Assembly (NCBI RefSeq): GCF_003013405.1
Contig: NZ_PXZL01000017.1
Coordinates: forward strand, 1 to 61,963
Length of the DNA: 61,963 bases
Source of the DNA: Brevibacillus formosus
GTDB taxonomy: Bacteria > Bacillota > Bacilli > Brevibacillales > Brevibacillaceae
Direction of reading: 5' to 3'
Below are positions 16,884-25,152 of the stretch, piece by piece. Made by a program: the position numbers and the translations under genes. Numbering within the stretch: the stretch's first letter is position 1; every line of letters starts with the position of its first letter. The notes beneath the pieces are model-generated. The model searched no databases, was not told the DNA's origin, and was given only the letters and a program-made list of their open reading frames with translations.

Positions 16884-17744
16884 CTACATCTCCATATCCA
16901 CATAACGTCCATACTTGGGGACAGCTACACGATCAAACTCAGCAGCCAATTGGACTAATCCATCGGCCAACTCCTCACCATACATAGGTGGACCGTGACC
17001 AGTGATTGCATACGCAGGGGCGAGATTGGCAAGCTTTTCGACGGATTGCCAAGCTGCCTGCCAATCGGTTGTCAAATAAACAGGAGGACCGGTCAATTGC
17101 TTTTGCTGAGTCACGACTTGATACAACGAGTCCTGCTTTACCGTAACAAAAGCGTCTCCTGCAAGGAGAGTTCTGTCTTCATCACGAAATAACGAAATGT
17201 GCCCAGGCGAATGTCCAGGTGTGTGTATCCAGCGCCATCCAGGCATTTCGGGAACACTCCCGTCTTCGGGCAAAGGATGAACATGGCTGCCCACATCGAT
17301 TGGTTCATTTGGAAACAACGGCGATATCTTCGCAAGCAGTCCGCCTTCAACCGTTCCATCTGGCTCCGGATAGTATTTTTGGCCTGTCAAATAAGGGATT
17401 TCAAGCGGATGGGCATAGACGGGAACCCTCCACGCTTTTACGAGCTCGACGACTGCCCCAACATGATCGAAATGGCCGTGAGTAAGCAGGATGGCTCTCG
17501 GCTTGGCTTCCTCACCAAAGCGCTCCCGGGCAATCTCGATGATTTGTTCCGCCGATTGTGGCATCCCCGCATCTACCAGAACCCATGATTTTGAATCACC
17601 GACCAGCGCGATGTTCACAATTTGAATGGTGTAGCATTCTACATCTGGTCTGACTGTCTCTTCGACTCCGCTTCGAAAGGAAGTCATCGGCATGTAGTTA
17701 TCAGCCAGCGTATCTTTCATATCCTCATATGTGTTTGGTTCCAT
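16884..17744 (-). CDS. MBL-fold metallohydrolase
   Basis: A 286-residue metallo-beta-lactamase-fold hydrolase. The metal motif THGHFDHVG, the HTPGHSPGHI histidine, the GDAF aspartate and the late ITGHGPP histidine are all present, so two metal ions should bind. No signal peptide, so it is cytoplasmic. Glyoxalase II-like or lactonase-like chemistry is possible but the substrate is unknown. The ATG at 17744 has GGAGG ten bases upstream. Confidence 0.88.
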   Translation of the reverse strand: MEPNTYEDMKDTLADNYMPMTSFRSGVEETVRPDVECYTIQIVNIALVGDSKSWVLVDAGMPQSAEQIIEIARERFGEEAKPRAILLTHGHFDHVGAVVELVKAWRVPVYAHPLEIPYLTGQKYYPEPDGTVEGGLLAKISPLFPNEPIDVGSHVHPLPEDGSVPEMPGWRWIHTPGHSPGHISLFRDEDRTLLAGDAFVTVKQDSLYQVVTQQKQLTGPPVYLTTDWQAAWQSVEKLANLAPAYAITGHGPPMYGEELADGLVQLAAEFDRVAVPKYGRYVDMEM

Positions 17745-17818
17745 TGAAAAAACCTCCAAGCTGGTTATTCCGGTCTACGATATTATGCCGATTCAGCTTG
17801 GAGATTATATAAAAAAGA

Positions 17819-17849
17819 AAACCTGTTAGACCATCCGGCCAACAGGTTT
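17819..17849 (-). terminator. Terminator of yutJ
   Basis: AAACCTGTT pairs with AACAGGTTT; on the minus strand the stem is followed by TTCTTTTTT. Confidence 0.8.
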
Positions 17850-17854
17850 GTGCA

Positions 17855-18922
17855 CTATCCCATATGTTTTTTGTACATCCATAGCTGACCGCTCTTGATG
17901 ACACGAGCCATCTGACCAACCAGAGACATTTTTCCCATGCTGGCAAAGCCTTCCTTTTTGCCGAGGGAACCGAGGAAGCCCTTGTGCTTGAGAGCAGGCA
18001 ATGAAGCTGGATACTCCTCGCCTTTGATGTCTTTTTTCAACATCAAGGCAATTTGATCGCCTTGGATCTCAGCGGTTTGTGCGCTCGGCGCGATGATGGT
18101 GCTTGCACAGTCACCTACCACATACACGTTCGTATGGGATGGGATTTGATGATACTGATTTAGTTTGGCGCGTCCGATGTTGTCTGTTTCGATCGGTAGA
18201 GAGCGCACGATTTTGTTAGCTTGAATACCTGCTGTCCATACGATAACATCACTTTCAACAGGCTGGTTGTGGTTGTACACGATCCCTTGCTCGATGCCAG
18301 TGACATTTGCCATGGAAACAAGCTGTACATCGTGCTCAATAAACCATTGAGAAGCATATTCCTGAAGCTTTTTCGGGAATGGGCTCAAAATGCTTTGACC
18401 GCGGTCGATGATGCGCACATTCAGGTCGGGACGGCTCTCGCGCAGCTCAGCAGCCATTTCCACTCCGGAAAGACCACCGCCCACAACGCTAACCGTGCCG
18501 TATGGGTTCACATTATTGATTGCCATGTATGTGTTGCGAGTAGCTCCCATGGTTTGGATCGAACATGTAAATTGATCAGCACCAGGGATATCATGGTAAC
18601 GATCCTCACAACCCAATCCGATTACAAGCCAATCGTAGGAGAGGGTGTCCCCGTTAGCAAAATTGACGACCTGCTCGTCCAATTCCACGCCAGCAATTTC
18701 ACCGTATTTGACGGTCAGGCGTGGATCGTTTGGAAAAGTAACACGCAGGTGAGATTCCGGTGTAGTACCTGCCGCCAGAGCGTAATACTCTGTTTTCAAG
18801 CCATGAAACGGCATACGGTCTACGAGGGTTATAAATACGTCATCTGGTAAATCAGGGGACAGGACTCGCTCAATAATACGAAGACCCCCGTATCCTCCTC
18901 CAAGGATCACAAGTCGTTTCAT
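17855..18922 (-). CDS. yutJ: NADH dehydrogenase-like flavoprotein YutJ
   Basis: A 355-residue FAD/NAD(P)-binding oxidoreductase of the type II NADH dehydrogenase family. The FAD Rossmann motif VILGGGYGGLR opens the protein, the NAD motif VVGGGLSGVEMA lies mid-protein and YVVGDCA near the end binds FAD. It matches YutJ rather than respiratory Ndh, a second copy of which (46556-47746) is in this window. The ATG at 18922 follows an AGGA site. Electron acceptor unknown. Confidence 0.85.
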   Translation of the reverse strand: MKRLVILGGGYGGLRIIERVLSPDLPDDVFITLVDRMPFHGLKTEYYALAAGTTPESHLRVTFPNDPRLTVKYGEIAGVELDEQVVNFANGDTLSYDWLVIGLGCEDRYHDIPGADQFTCSIQTMGATRNTYMAINNVNPYGTVSVVGGGLSGVEMAAELRESRPDLNVRIIDRGQSILSPFPKKLQEYASQWFIEHDVQLVSMANVTGIEQGIVYNHNQPVESDVIVWTAGIQANKIVRSLPIETDNIGRAKLNQYHQIPSHTNVYVVGDCASTIIAPSAQTAEIQGDQIALMLKKDIKGEEYPASLPALKHKGFLGSLGKKEGFASMGKMSLVGQMARVIKSGQLWMYKKHMG

Positions 18923-19095
18923 AGAAGGTCTAGTCCTTTCTTCTGTCCGTTTTTTACAGCACCCACTCTATTTTTAGTCTCTTTCACTAAAAATGCAAGC
19001 AGAATCTTTTTCCCGTTTTCTCCGCTGGATTTTTATCAAAGTCGAGGTACAATAAAGTACGTGATGATGTCGAAATAATCGGTAGGTGACAATAG

Positions 19096-19359
19096 ATGAA
19101 ACCACTAGTAGAATTTTGCGCGAGCAATGTTTCCTCCTATACGCAATCCGTCGTGGATGCATTGGAAAATGATCCTGATCTGGATGTGGACGTACTCGAG
19201 TACGGCTGTCTGGGGTATTGCGGTGAATGCTACATGGAGCCATTCGCGCTTGTAAACGGCACATTGGTACAAGCTCCAACAGCGGATGAATTACTGGTGA
19301 AAATCAAGAATAAATTACGGGAGGAAGAAGAGCTGCTGGATGCAGACTTTCCTCTGTAA
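19096..19359 (+). CDS. yuzB: YuzB family protein (DUF1450)
   Basis: An 87-residue cysteine-containing protein recognised as YuzB: VEFCASNVSSYTQ at the N-terminus and EYGCLGYCGECYMEPFALVNG in the middle. Four cysteines in this arrangement suggest metal or redox binding. The gene is divergent from yutJ, as in Bacillus genomes. Role unknown. Start ATG at 19096 after TAGGTGA. Confidence 0.88.
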   Translation: MKPLVEFCASNVSSYTQSVVDALENDPDLDVDVLEYGCLGYCGECYMEPFALVNGTLVQAPTADELLVKIKNKLREEEELLDADFPL

Positions 19360-19420
19360 GATTGTTCTCTTAGGATGTTCATTGGGGAGCATGATCAACC
19401 GTGCACGTATCAAAATAGTA

Positions 19421-19453
19421 AAGCTGATGCCCAAGTGATTTGGAGCATCAGCT
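19421..19453. terminator. Bidirectional terminator between yuzB and mqnE
   Basis: AAGCTGATGC and GCATCAGCTT form a 10-bp stem with T-runs on the plus strand. Confidence 0.8.
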
Positions 19454-19463
19454 TTTTTATGGA

Positions 19464-20567
19464 TTAATGTTCTTTGATCACGTTGTAGAAGGTATCGCGT
19501 TCCAGCGCGCGTTTTCCAGCGCCTTTGATCAACCAAACCAACTCATCTACAGTCAGAGCTTGCTGGGTAAGTGCACCGGCCGAGTGACTGATGCGCTCCT
19601 CGATCAAGGTTCCATGAGCATCGGAAATTCCCATTTGCAAAGAAAGCTGTGTGAGCTGGGTACCGATGTTGATGAAGTATGCTTTGATATGCTGGAAGTT
19701 ATCGAGCATCAGACGGCTGATCGCCATTGTTTTCAAATCATCAATGGCAGAGTTGCGGCGTTTGATGCCAGCTGTTGCTTTGATCGGTTGAACGGCCAAT
19801 GGAATGAACACCATGAAGCCGTTTGTGTCATCTTGCAGCTCGCGCAGGCGGAGCATGTGGATCACGCGCTCTTCCAATGTCTCGATGGAGCCGTACAGCA
19901 TGGTGGTATGTGTTTTCAAGCCCAACTCATGAGCGGTGCGGTGTACTTGCAGGTACATGTCTGTACTCGCTTTTTCCGGGCTCATTTTCATACGATAGCG
20001 CTCAGTCAAAATCTCAGCGCCACCGCCAGTAAGGCTTTGAAGACCAGCCTTCATCAGCTCTTGCAAAACCTCGCGGATGGATAGACCGGAAATACGGGAG
20101 AAGAACTCGATCTCTGCACCTGTATACGATTTAATCGTCACATCCGGGTACGCCTTTCTCAAGGTACGAAGGGTGTCGAGGTAGTATTCAAATGGCTTGT
20201 GCTGGTTATGTCCGCCAACGATATGGAATTCACGGATACCCGGATGGAAGCGCGTTTCTACATAATGAAGCAGCTCTTCCATGCTCATCGTGTAGGCACC
20301 CTCATCCCCTTCATCGCGGCGGAAGCCACAGAATTTGCAATGAGCTTCACACACGTTAGTTGGGTTGATGTACAGATTTTGCAAAAAGTAAACGTTATCC
20401 TGATTCTTGCGATAGTTAACAACGTTAGCCAATTGTCCAATCGTCAAAAGATCGTTGGAATTAAAAAGGGTGACACCGTCTTCCAAGGTAAGTCTTTCGC
20501 CATGCATAACTTTTTCAGCGATTCCGGCGAGAGATTTGTCCTGTATGGCAATCGTTTCAAGCGCCAT
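19464..20567 (-). CDS. mqnE: Aminofutalosine synthase MqnE (radical SAM)
   Basis: A 367-residue radical-SAM enzyme of the futalosine route to menaquinone. It joins S-adenosylmethionine with the chorismate-derived 3-(1-carboxyvinyloxy)benzoate to make aminofutalosine. The Fe-S motif CEAHCKFCGF (CxxxCxxC), the HIVGGHNQHKPFEYYLD block and the LTGGGAEILTERYR block identify the MqnE/MqnC group, and overall match favours MqnE. The ATG at 20567 lies ten bases after AAAGGAAG; a GTG at 20576 touches that site and is less likely. Confidence 0.87.
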   Translation of the reverse strand: MALETIAIQDKSLAGIAEKVMHGERLTLEDGVTLFNSNDLLTIGQLANVVNYRKNQDNVYFLQNLYINPTNVCEAHCKFCGFRRDEGDEGAYTMSMEELLHYVETRFHPGIREFHIVGGHNQHKPFEYYLDTLRTLRKAYPDVTIKSYTGAEIEFFSRISGLSIREVLQELMKAGLQSLTGGGAEILTERYRMKMSPEKASTDMYLQVHRTAHELGLKTHTTMLYGSIETLEERVIHMLRLRELQDDTNGFMVFIPLAVQPIKATAGIKRRNSAIDDLKTMAISRLMLDNFQHIKAYFINIGTQLTQLSLQMGISDAHGTLIEERISHSAGALTQQALTVDELVWLIKGAGKRALERDTFYNVIKEH

Positions 20568-20800
20568 TCCAAACACTTCCTTTCAAAGTCAATGGTTCTT
20601 AGATGAAAGAGCTTTAATCCAGTCATACCCAATCGATATTCGTTCCATGGGAGTGGAAAGGCTCTTAGGAATAGAGTAAATCTCGGGCAACAAGAGCACC
20701 TATATTATAAACCTCTTGGTAAGTACGAACAATATCATAAGTTCTCCAACTCTACACACGGCTCCTCTTCGCCAGATTTTCCTTCTATTGGTGATGAAAA

Positions 20801-20849
20801 GCCGATATTTCTAAGTGCGGAATATTGTAAAAAACTAACAAATATCGGC
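20801..20849. promoter_or_regulatory. 10-bp perfect inverted repeat upstream of the spo0E-like promoter
   Basis: GCCGATATTT at 20801-20810 is exactly complementary to AAATATCGGC at 20840-20849 with a 29-base spacer and no T-run. It ends 30 bp before the -35 of the spo0E-like gene. It could be an operator pair or an RNA hairpin from an upstream transcript. Confidence 0.45.
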
Positions 20850-20878
20850 ATTAATTGGGGAAAGTAGGAATTTTCCGT

Positions 20879-20907
20879 TTGCGAAATTCTAGCTGTTCTT
20901 GTAAAAT
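20879..20907 (+). promoter_or_regulatory. Probable promoter of the spo0E-like gene
   Basis: TTGCGA at 20879 and TAAAAT at 20902 with 17-bp spacing, 41 bp before the start codon. Confidence 0.5.
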
Positions 20908-20947
20908 ATAGTAAGAAAGCCTGATCTATTATTAGGAGGAGCTTCAA

Positions 20948-21169
20948 ATGCGGGACGTTTTGCTCGAGAAAATCGAACTCCTTCGACAGCGTATGGTAAA
21001 TATGGGGTTAGAGTTTGGGTTAGATCATCCAGATGTCCTAGAATACAGTATACAAATTGATCAACTACACAACGAACTGAACCAGATCGATCATAGTCTG
21101 TCTAAGGCAGGGAACCGGAAGAAAACGTATAGATTTTATTTAATGGAAAACAATGCACATTTTGCATAG
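20948..21169 (+). CDS. Spo0E-like aspartyl-phosphate phosphatase
   Basis: A 73-residue helical-hairpin protein of the Spo0E family, which removes phosphate from Spo0A~P and so restrains sporulation. The pattern EKIELLRQRMV then HPDVLEYSIQIDQLHNELNQ corresponds to the family SQELD region, here changed to SIQID; Gln and Asp are kept. ATG at 20948 with AGGAGG upstream. Substrate response regulator not provable from sequence. Confidence 0.8.
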   Translation: MRDVLLEKIELLRQRMVNMGLEFGLDHPDVLEYSIQIDQLHNELNQIDHSLSKAGNRKKTYRFYLMENNAHFA

Positions 21170-21319
21170 GAAGGGGAAACCCTTCTTTTTTATTTGAAAA
21201 GAGAGAATGAGCGCGTAAAGTGCAGGGGAACCTTGTGGGAAGAAGCGTTTCTTAGTAAACTGAATATACTGGTTGTAACAAGTGCAGGAATGATGAGCCT
21301 GTGAAGGAGGGAAAGAAGC

Positions 21320-21679
21320 ATGATTACATTGACAGAGCGCGCCAGTCTGAAAGTAAAAGAAATGCTGGCGGCAGAAGGCAAGCCCGATGTGTTTTTGCGG
21401 GTAGGTGTCAGAACAGGTGGTTGCAGCGGCTTTACCTACGGGATGGGCTGGGACGAAGAGATGAAGGAAGGCGACGAGACCTTCGAGCAAAACGGTGTAA
21501 AAATTGTTGTCGATAAGGACAGCTATCCATACATTAAAGGTACAGAGATCGATTTCAAGGAATCGATGATGGGTGGAGGCTTCTCCATCGAGAATCCAAA
21601 TGCAGTCGCTTCTTGTGGGTGTGGATCTTCGTTCAAAACAGCGTTGGCTGAAGGAAAAGCGGAGAAATGTGACGACTAA
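21320..21679 (+). CDS. yutM: A-type Fe-S carrier (HesB/ErpA family), target gene of the integrated element
   Basis: A 119-residue A-type iron-sulfur carrier; the three ligand cysteines are in GGCSGFTYG and ASCGCGSSF. It transfers Fe-S clusters from scaffolds such as SUF to apo-enzymes. The ATG at 21320 follows GGAGGG. The last 105 bp (21575-21679) are the left direct repeat of the mobile element: the element therefore supplies the current 3' third of the gene and keeps it intact, while the original 3' end now lies at 37508-37612. The natural terminator is displaced with it. Confidence 0.93.
   Translation: MITLTERASLKVKEMLAAEGKPDVFLRVGVRTGGCSGFTYGMGWDEEMKEGDETFEQNGVKIVVDKDSYPYIKGTEIDFKESMMGGGFSIENPNAVASCGCGSSFKTALAEGKAEKCDD
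21575..21679 (+). repeat. attL: 105-bp direct repeat forming the 3' end of yutM
   Basis: Identical over 105 bases to 37508-37612; flanking bases differ on both sides (T/C before, T/G after). Crossover occurred somewhere within it. Confidence 0.95.
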
Positions 21680-21704
21680 TTGGCGGCATATCAACGTTTT
21701 TCGA

Positions 21705-21752
21705 TTCCGGTAATCTGACCGGAGCCTAGTCGGTAGCCTAACCGGAATTTTT
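21705..21752 (+). terminator. Element-borne hairpin after yutM
   Basis: TTCCGGT at 21705-21711 can pair with ACCGGAA at 21741-21747, followed by TTTTT. An alternative short hairpin pairs TCCGGT with ACCGGA at 21718-21723. This may end the yutM transcript in place of the displaced host terminator. Confidence 0.55.
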
Positions 21753-21781
21753 CGGGAAGCCTACCGTGGGTTGAGGATTGC
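21724..21781. promoter_or_regulatory. Left arm-type site cluster near attL
   Basis: GCCTA-centred repeats occur at 21724, 21736 and 21759 (GCCTAGTCG, GCCTAACCG, GCCTACCG), followed by TTGAGGATTGC at 21771-21781. The right end carries three GCCTA repeats and the inverted copy GCAATCCTCAA. These are good candidates for integrase arm-binding sites. Confidence 0.6.
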
Positions 21782-21823
21782 ACTCGAAAATCTGCGGATT
21801 ATCAATCGCGCGAATGTACAATA

Positions 21824-21853
21824 ACAACCCCGAAATTTACGTTTTAGGGTTGT
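21824..21853. promoter_or_regulatory. Inverted repeat upstream of the first integrase
   Basis: ACAACCC at 21824-21830 and GGGTTGT at 21847-21853 are perfectly complementary, 60 bp before the integrase start. Possible operator or leader hairpin. Confidence 0.4.
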
Positions 21854-21912
21854 AGATAACGGCCTTCTTAACGGTGGATTGCGTAAAAATACCGTTGAGG
21901 AGGCTTTTTCTT

Positions 21913-22941
21913 ATGGTGTTGAAGAAACGCGCAAAACGTACACCAATCGGAAGGCGGCAGGCGGGCACTGAATATCCGCGACTGACGTTTGACCAAGCTT
22001 TTGATCTAGTAGTTTCCGCTAAATGTGCGGAGGGAGTACGAGAGCGGACCTTGACGGGCTACAGCAATCATTGGAAGCAATTCACAAAGTGGTTACACGA
22101 TAATTACGATGTGGAGTACGTTGACGAGCTTACGTCGGATCACTTCCGCGACCACGTAAACTACATGCGGTATGACGCGAAGAGATACGATGGGCACAAG
22201 TTTATCACGTCAGAGCAGCGGATCGGTCTTTCTGATACGACGGTAAATATACGGCTACGTACGTTAAAGGCCATATTCAACCATCTGTCGCGCGAAGAGT
22301 TGATCGAGGTAAATCCGATTACGAACGTAAAATTGATTCGCCAGGACGTTGATCTAACAAATTGCTTTACGGATGAAGAAGTGAAGGCTCTATTGGAGCA
22401 ACCGGATAGGCGCGATTTTGTAGGCTTTCGCGATTTTGTCGGAATGACGTGTCTATTGGATTCTGGAATGAGGGCATCAGAGTTGCTCGGTCTTCGAATT
22501 CCGGACATTGATTTTCAAACGCGATTCATAACAATACCCGGCGAACGTTCAAAAAATCGAAAGCCGCGCCATATCCCTATATCCGCACATACTGCGAAAC
22601 TACTACTACAGCTCATCAGTGAGAATCGCGAACACTTTACGACTGATCGTTTGTTTTTATCTTGTTACGGCGAGCCGTTATCACCGAATCACTTTAATAA
22701 ACGGTTGAAGTATTACGGAGAGAGGGCTGGAATAAGCGCCAAGAAAATGACGAGCCATGTATGGCGTCATACGTGGGCAAAGGGAATGGTGCTTAACGGC
22801 GCTGATCCGTTCACTATTCAGAAGATGGGAGGTTGGGCAGATATCCGAACCATGAGGCGGTACGTTCAAATGGATACGGAAGACATGCGCAACAGTCACG
22901 ACGCACACAGTCCAGTTAATCGGTTCATAAAGAGACGCTAG
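21913..22941 (+). CDS. Tyrosine recombinase / integrase 1
   Basis: A 342-residue phage-type integrase next to attL, the expected enzyme for insertion and excision. An N-terminal SAM-like core-binding domain (about residues 20-135) is followed by the catalytic domain with Arg187 (SGMRASELL), the His282-x-x-Arg285 box (HVWRHTWA), a GGW in place of GGH and nucleophile Tyr317 (RRYVQM). The ATG at 21913 has GAGGAGG nine bases upstream; the longer upstream frame lacks a site. A terminator overlaps its stop. Confidence 0.93.
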   Translation: MVLKKRAKRTPIGRRQAGTEYPRLTFDQAFDLVVSAKCAEGVRERTLTGYSNHWKQFTKWLHDNYDVEYVDELTSDHFRDHVNYMRYDAKRYDGHKFITSEQRIGLSDTTVNIRLRTLKAIFNHLSREELIEVNPITNVKLIRQDVDLTNCFTDEEVKALLEQPDRRDFVGFRDFVGMTCLLDSGMRASELLGLRIPDIDFQTRFITIPGERSKNRKPRHIPISAHTAKLLLQLISENREHFTTDRLFLSCYGEPLSPNHFNKRLKYYGERAGISAKKMTSHVWRHTWAKGMVLNGADPFTIQKMGGWADIRTMRRYVQMDTEDMRNSHDAHSPVNRFIKRR

Positions 22942-22964
22942 CCATTTCCGGCTGGCGTTTTTTT
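22935..22964 (+). terminator. Terminator of integrase 1
   Basis: ACGCTAGCC pairs with GGCTGGCGT (one G-T pair) and runs into a T7 tract; the stem overlaps the stop codon. Confidence 0.8.
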
Positions 22965-23890
22965 CCGTTATCGGTACGAATCGGGTAATCACATCCTATC
23001 TCCGGCAATGTCCGCAAAACACCGTAGTGACGCGTGTCTATCCGTCAACTATGCCGCGAATTAAGTTTACAAAACTGTACATTCGGCGCAATTTTCGGGG
23101 CTCAAACGTAGGCGTGACGCGGGTTCTCCGGTTTACATGTAAAGTTACTATAGCGGTCGCTGACGGGAGGCACCGGACGAGCTGCGCTAACTCAGAGGGA
23201 TCGGAAGTTACCGTCAAAGTGACGAAATCCAGCGCGGCGTATGGGCTTATCGCGGTCGGGAATAGTGCCGTTTGTTTCCGAATAGAGGTGTTTTCATCCG
23301 CTGGGAGCCTCCGGCACGCGACCCCTCCGAAAACTTCGGGGGTATGTCGAATCATGTCGATATTGTCGCGATTGTACGCACAATTACGCCAATTTAACCG
23401 AGGCGTTTATGCACTCGTTATGCATGTATAAACGTTTTATGCAATTATACATACGATGCATAAACGTTTACATTACGCCATTGTTGCGTATGCATGAACA
23501 AGAGGACGTATGCAACGGATGAATACGCTCAGAAACCGCATAACGGCGCTGGGCACTTTAGTTCACATACGCGACATAACTTTTTATTCTCGGACTCAAC
23601 TAGCTGACACAAATGCATAAGTATACATGTAGATGAATGGTCGGAATAGTGTCAAAAACGGAAACAATTCAAGTTTTTGTCGGTCGTGCGAAGCCCCAGG
23701 ACACCCCTCCGAAACCCCGCGGTCTGGTATCTACACCTTGCGCGCAGGATTTAAAACCCCGGGTCTTGAGTTTACCCAAGCGACTCATATTTACAAAAGC
23801 GCTAAAGTCGAAAAAAATTTGCGCAATATTTTTAAACTTTTGGGCTCTGAATCTGCGAATGAGACGAGTGTTCACCGTAAGCACGCGCCT
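22965..23890. other. Roughly 0.9-kb non-coding region of the element
   Basis: Frames here lack ribosome binding sites and protein-like composition. The stretch contains a TATGCA-rich repeat cluster (23406-23620), a CCCCTCCGAA hairpin near 23321-23343 with a second copy of CACCCCTCCGAAA at 23701, and the extended -10 promoter of the lipoprotein gene at its end. Long non-coding DNA in so compact an element suggests a cis-acting role such as an origin. Confidence 0.5.
23406..23620. repeat. TATGCA/TGCATA repeat cluster, candidate origin
   Basis: Seven TATGCA or TGCATA motifs occur in both orientations: near 23406, 23418, 23435, 23456, 23489, 23509 and 23613. Several are extended to ATGCATAAACGTTT-like units. 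The core (23406-23470) is AT-rich. The form is iteron-like; binding protein unknown. Confidence 0.45.
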
Positions 23891-23894
23891 TTTA

Positions 23895-23903
23895 TGGTAT
23901 AAT
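23895..23903 (+). promoter_or_regulatory. Extended -10 promoter of the lipoprotein gene
   Basis: TGGTATAAT is an extended -10 element 30 bp before the start codon; no convincing -35. Confidence 0.5.
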
Positions 23904-23932
23904 TAGGCAACTAATGCGGATGGGGGTCCGAT

Positions 23933-24700
23933 ATGAAACGGTTTACGCTATCATTATTCGTTATTGTCTTAATCGCGACACTATACGGATGCGGTCCGAA
24001 AGGCGATCCGAAAGAAACGCTAGAGTCGTACTACACGAACGTAATCAACGCGAACTATGACGCAGCGTACGGACTTCTATCGGAGGCCGACCGGAAGGCT
24101 ACGAGTAAAGAGGATTTCGTGCTATTTATGCAGTTGAATGCGGAGCTCTACAAGTTGAACGGGGTCGAGGTTAAGCAGGCGGAAAAGAACCGTGAGACAA
24201 TCGTATTCGACGTGACGGAAAAACAACACAGCTATACGGAGGAAAAGGATAAAAGCCATACCTACAAGCGTTTGGTAGTGGTTGAAAACGACGAGTGGAA
24301 AGTGTTCGCGGATAAAACTTATGGAGACAGTATTGCGGGTCAAATGGTAAGGATCGGACAATTGCATTTGAACGGGATAGGAGAAAAGAAGGAAAGTCCG
24401 AATGAGGCGGCAATGTGGTTCAACAAGGCTCTTAAGCGAGATAGTGCGCACAACGATGCTAATTTTGGGTTAGCTCTATCGTATATGAAGCTGGGGCGGT
24501 TTGAGGAGTCGATCGATGCTGCCAAAAAGTTCGTGGATTCCGAAACCGACAGCATCAAAAAATCCGACGGCTTGAACGTGCTTGGCGTTAGCTATGAGGC
24601 TATGCGTGACGTAGCTAAAGCAAAAGAAGCGTATCAAAAAGCGGTCGAGTCGAATCCTGATAATGAGTACGCGAAGACTAATTTGAGTCGATACAAATAA
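23933..24700 (+). CDS. Lipoprotein with DUF4878-like and TPR/Sel1 repeats (element cargo)
   Basis: A 255-residue predicted lipoprotein. A signal with lipobox LYGC places Cys20 as the lipidated residue. Residues 28-120 (ETLESYYTNVINANYDAAYGLLSEADR) resemble the NTF2-like DUF4878 fold; residues 135-255 hold tetratricopeptide-type helices (NEAAMWFNKALKRDSAHNDANFGLALSYMKLG, then EAYQKAVESNPDNEYAKTNL). It would sit on the outer face of the membrane. It has its own promoter and terminator, so it may be expressed in the integrated state, as accessory or superinfection genes are. Function unproven. Confidence 0.75.
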   Translation: MKRFTLSLFVIVLIATLYGCGPKGDPKETLESYYTNVINANYDAAYGLLSEADRKATSKEDFVLFMQLNAELYKLNGVEVKQAEKNRETIVFDVTEKQHSYTEEKDKSHTYKRLVVVENDEWKVFADKTYGDSIAGQMVRIGQLHLNGIGEKKESPNEAAMWFNKALKRDSAHNDANFGLALSYMKLGRFEESIDAAKKFVDSETDSIKKSDGLNVLGVSYEAMRDVAKAKEAYQKAVESNPDNEYAKTNLSRYK

Positions 24701-25152
24701 CAAAAAGCCGCTTTCCTTCATCGCGAGGGATAGCGGTCTTTTCTTTAGCCAGCGTCAATTCTACGGTTGATTTTCGCCTATCTAGCGCGTTACCTATCGA
24801 GGGAGGGTTACGATACCGTCCGGAGTATGAACGTAAGAAAAGCGCATCCCGTGCGTGTGGGAGCGCTTATTTATCGACTGCACAAAGAGATCAGTAGGCG
24901 TCAAAAATCCGCGTATCAAAAACTAACTTTGACCTAGCGGGGTGTTAGCGTTTGTTTTACGTAATCTCTTCATGTATTTACGTTGGGCATGCGTTAAGTA
25001 TCGCTTATATCGTTAACACGCGTCATCTAGCGTTAGTTATAGTTGCACATATTTTTATATCGGCTAAAACTAACAAAAGAATCAGACTGTTATTTCGATG
25101 ATTTCTACTGTAATTTTTAAGCACAGCAAAATTACGTAAGGGATGAAATTAA
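24701..25152. other. Intergenic region with two hairpins
   Basis: No gene seen. Just after the lipoprotein stop is a hairpin (AAAAAGCCGCT region to AGCGGTCTTTTCTTT), likely its terminator. A second stem (AAGCGC-TCCC pairing GGGA-GCGCTT) lies at about 24839-24871. The remainder is AT-rich leader of integrase 2. Confidence 0.5.

Larger units (their letters stand above)
20568..20947. other. mqnE / spo0E-like intergenic region
   Basis: No gene is visible. The region holds the upstream control of mqnE (minus) and of the Spo0E-like gene (plus), including an inverted repeat at 20801-20849 and a promoter at 20879-20907. Confidence 0.6.

Noticed and set aside
21575..21679. tRNA gene as integration target
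   Set aside because: The repeat lies in the coding 3' end of yutM; no tRNA-like cloverleaf is visible there.
23027..23431. Open frames on both strands in the non-coding part of the element
   Set aside because: No ribosome binding sites, unlikely composition and overlap with repeat signals; treated as non-coding.
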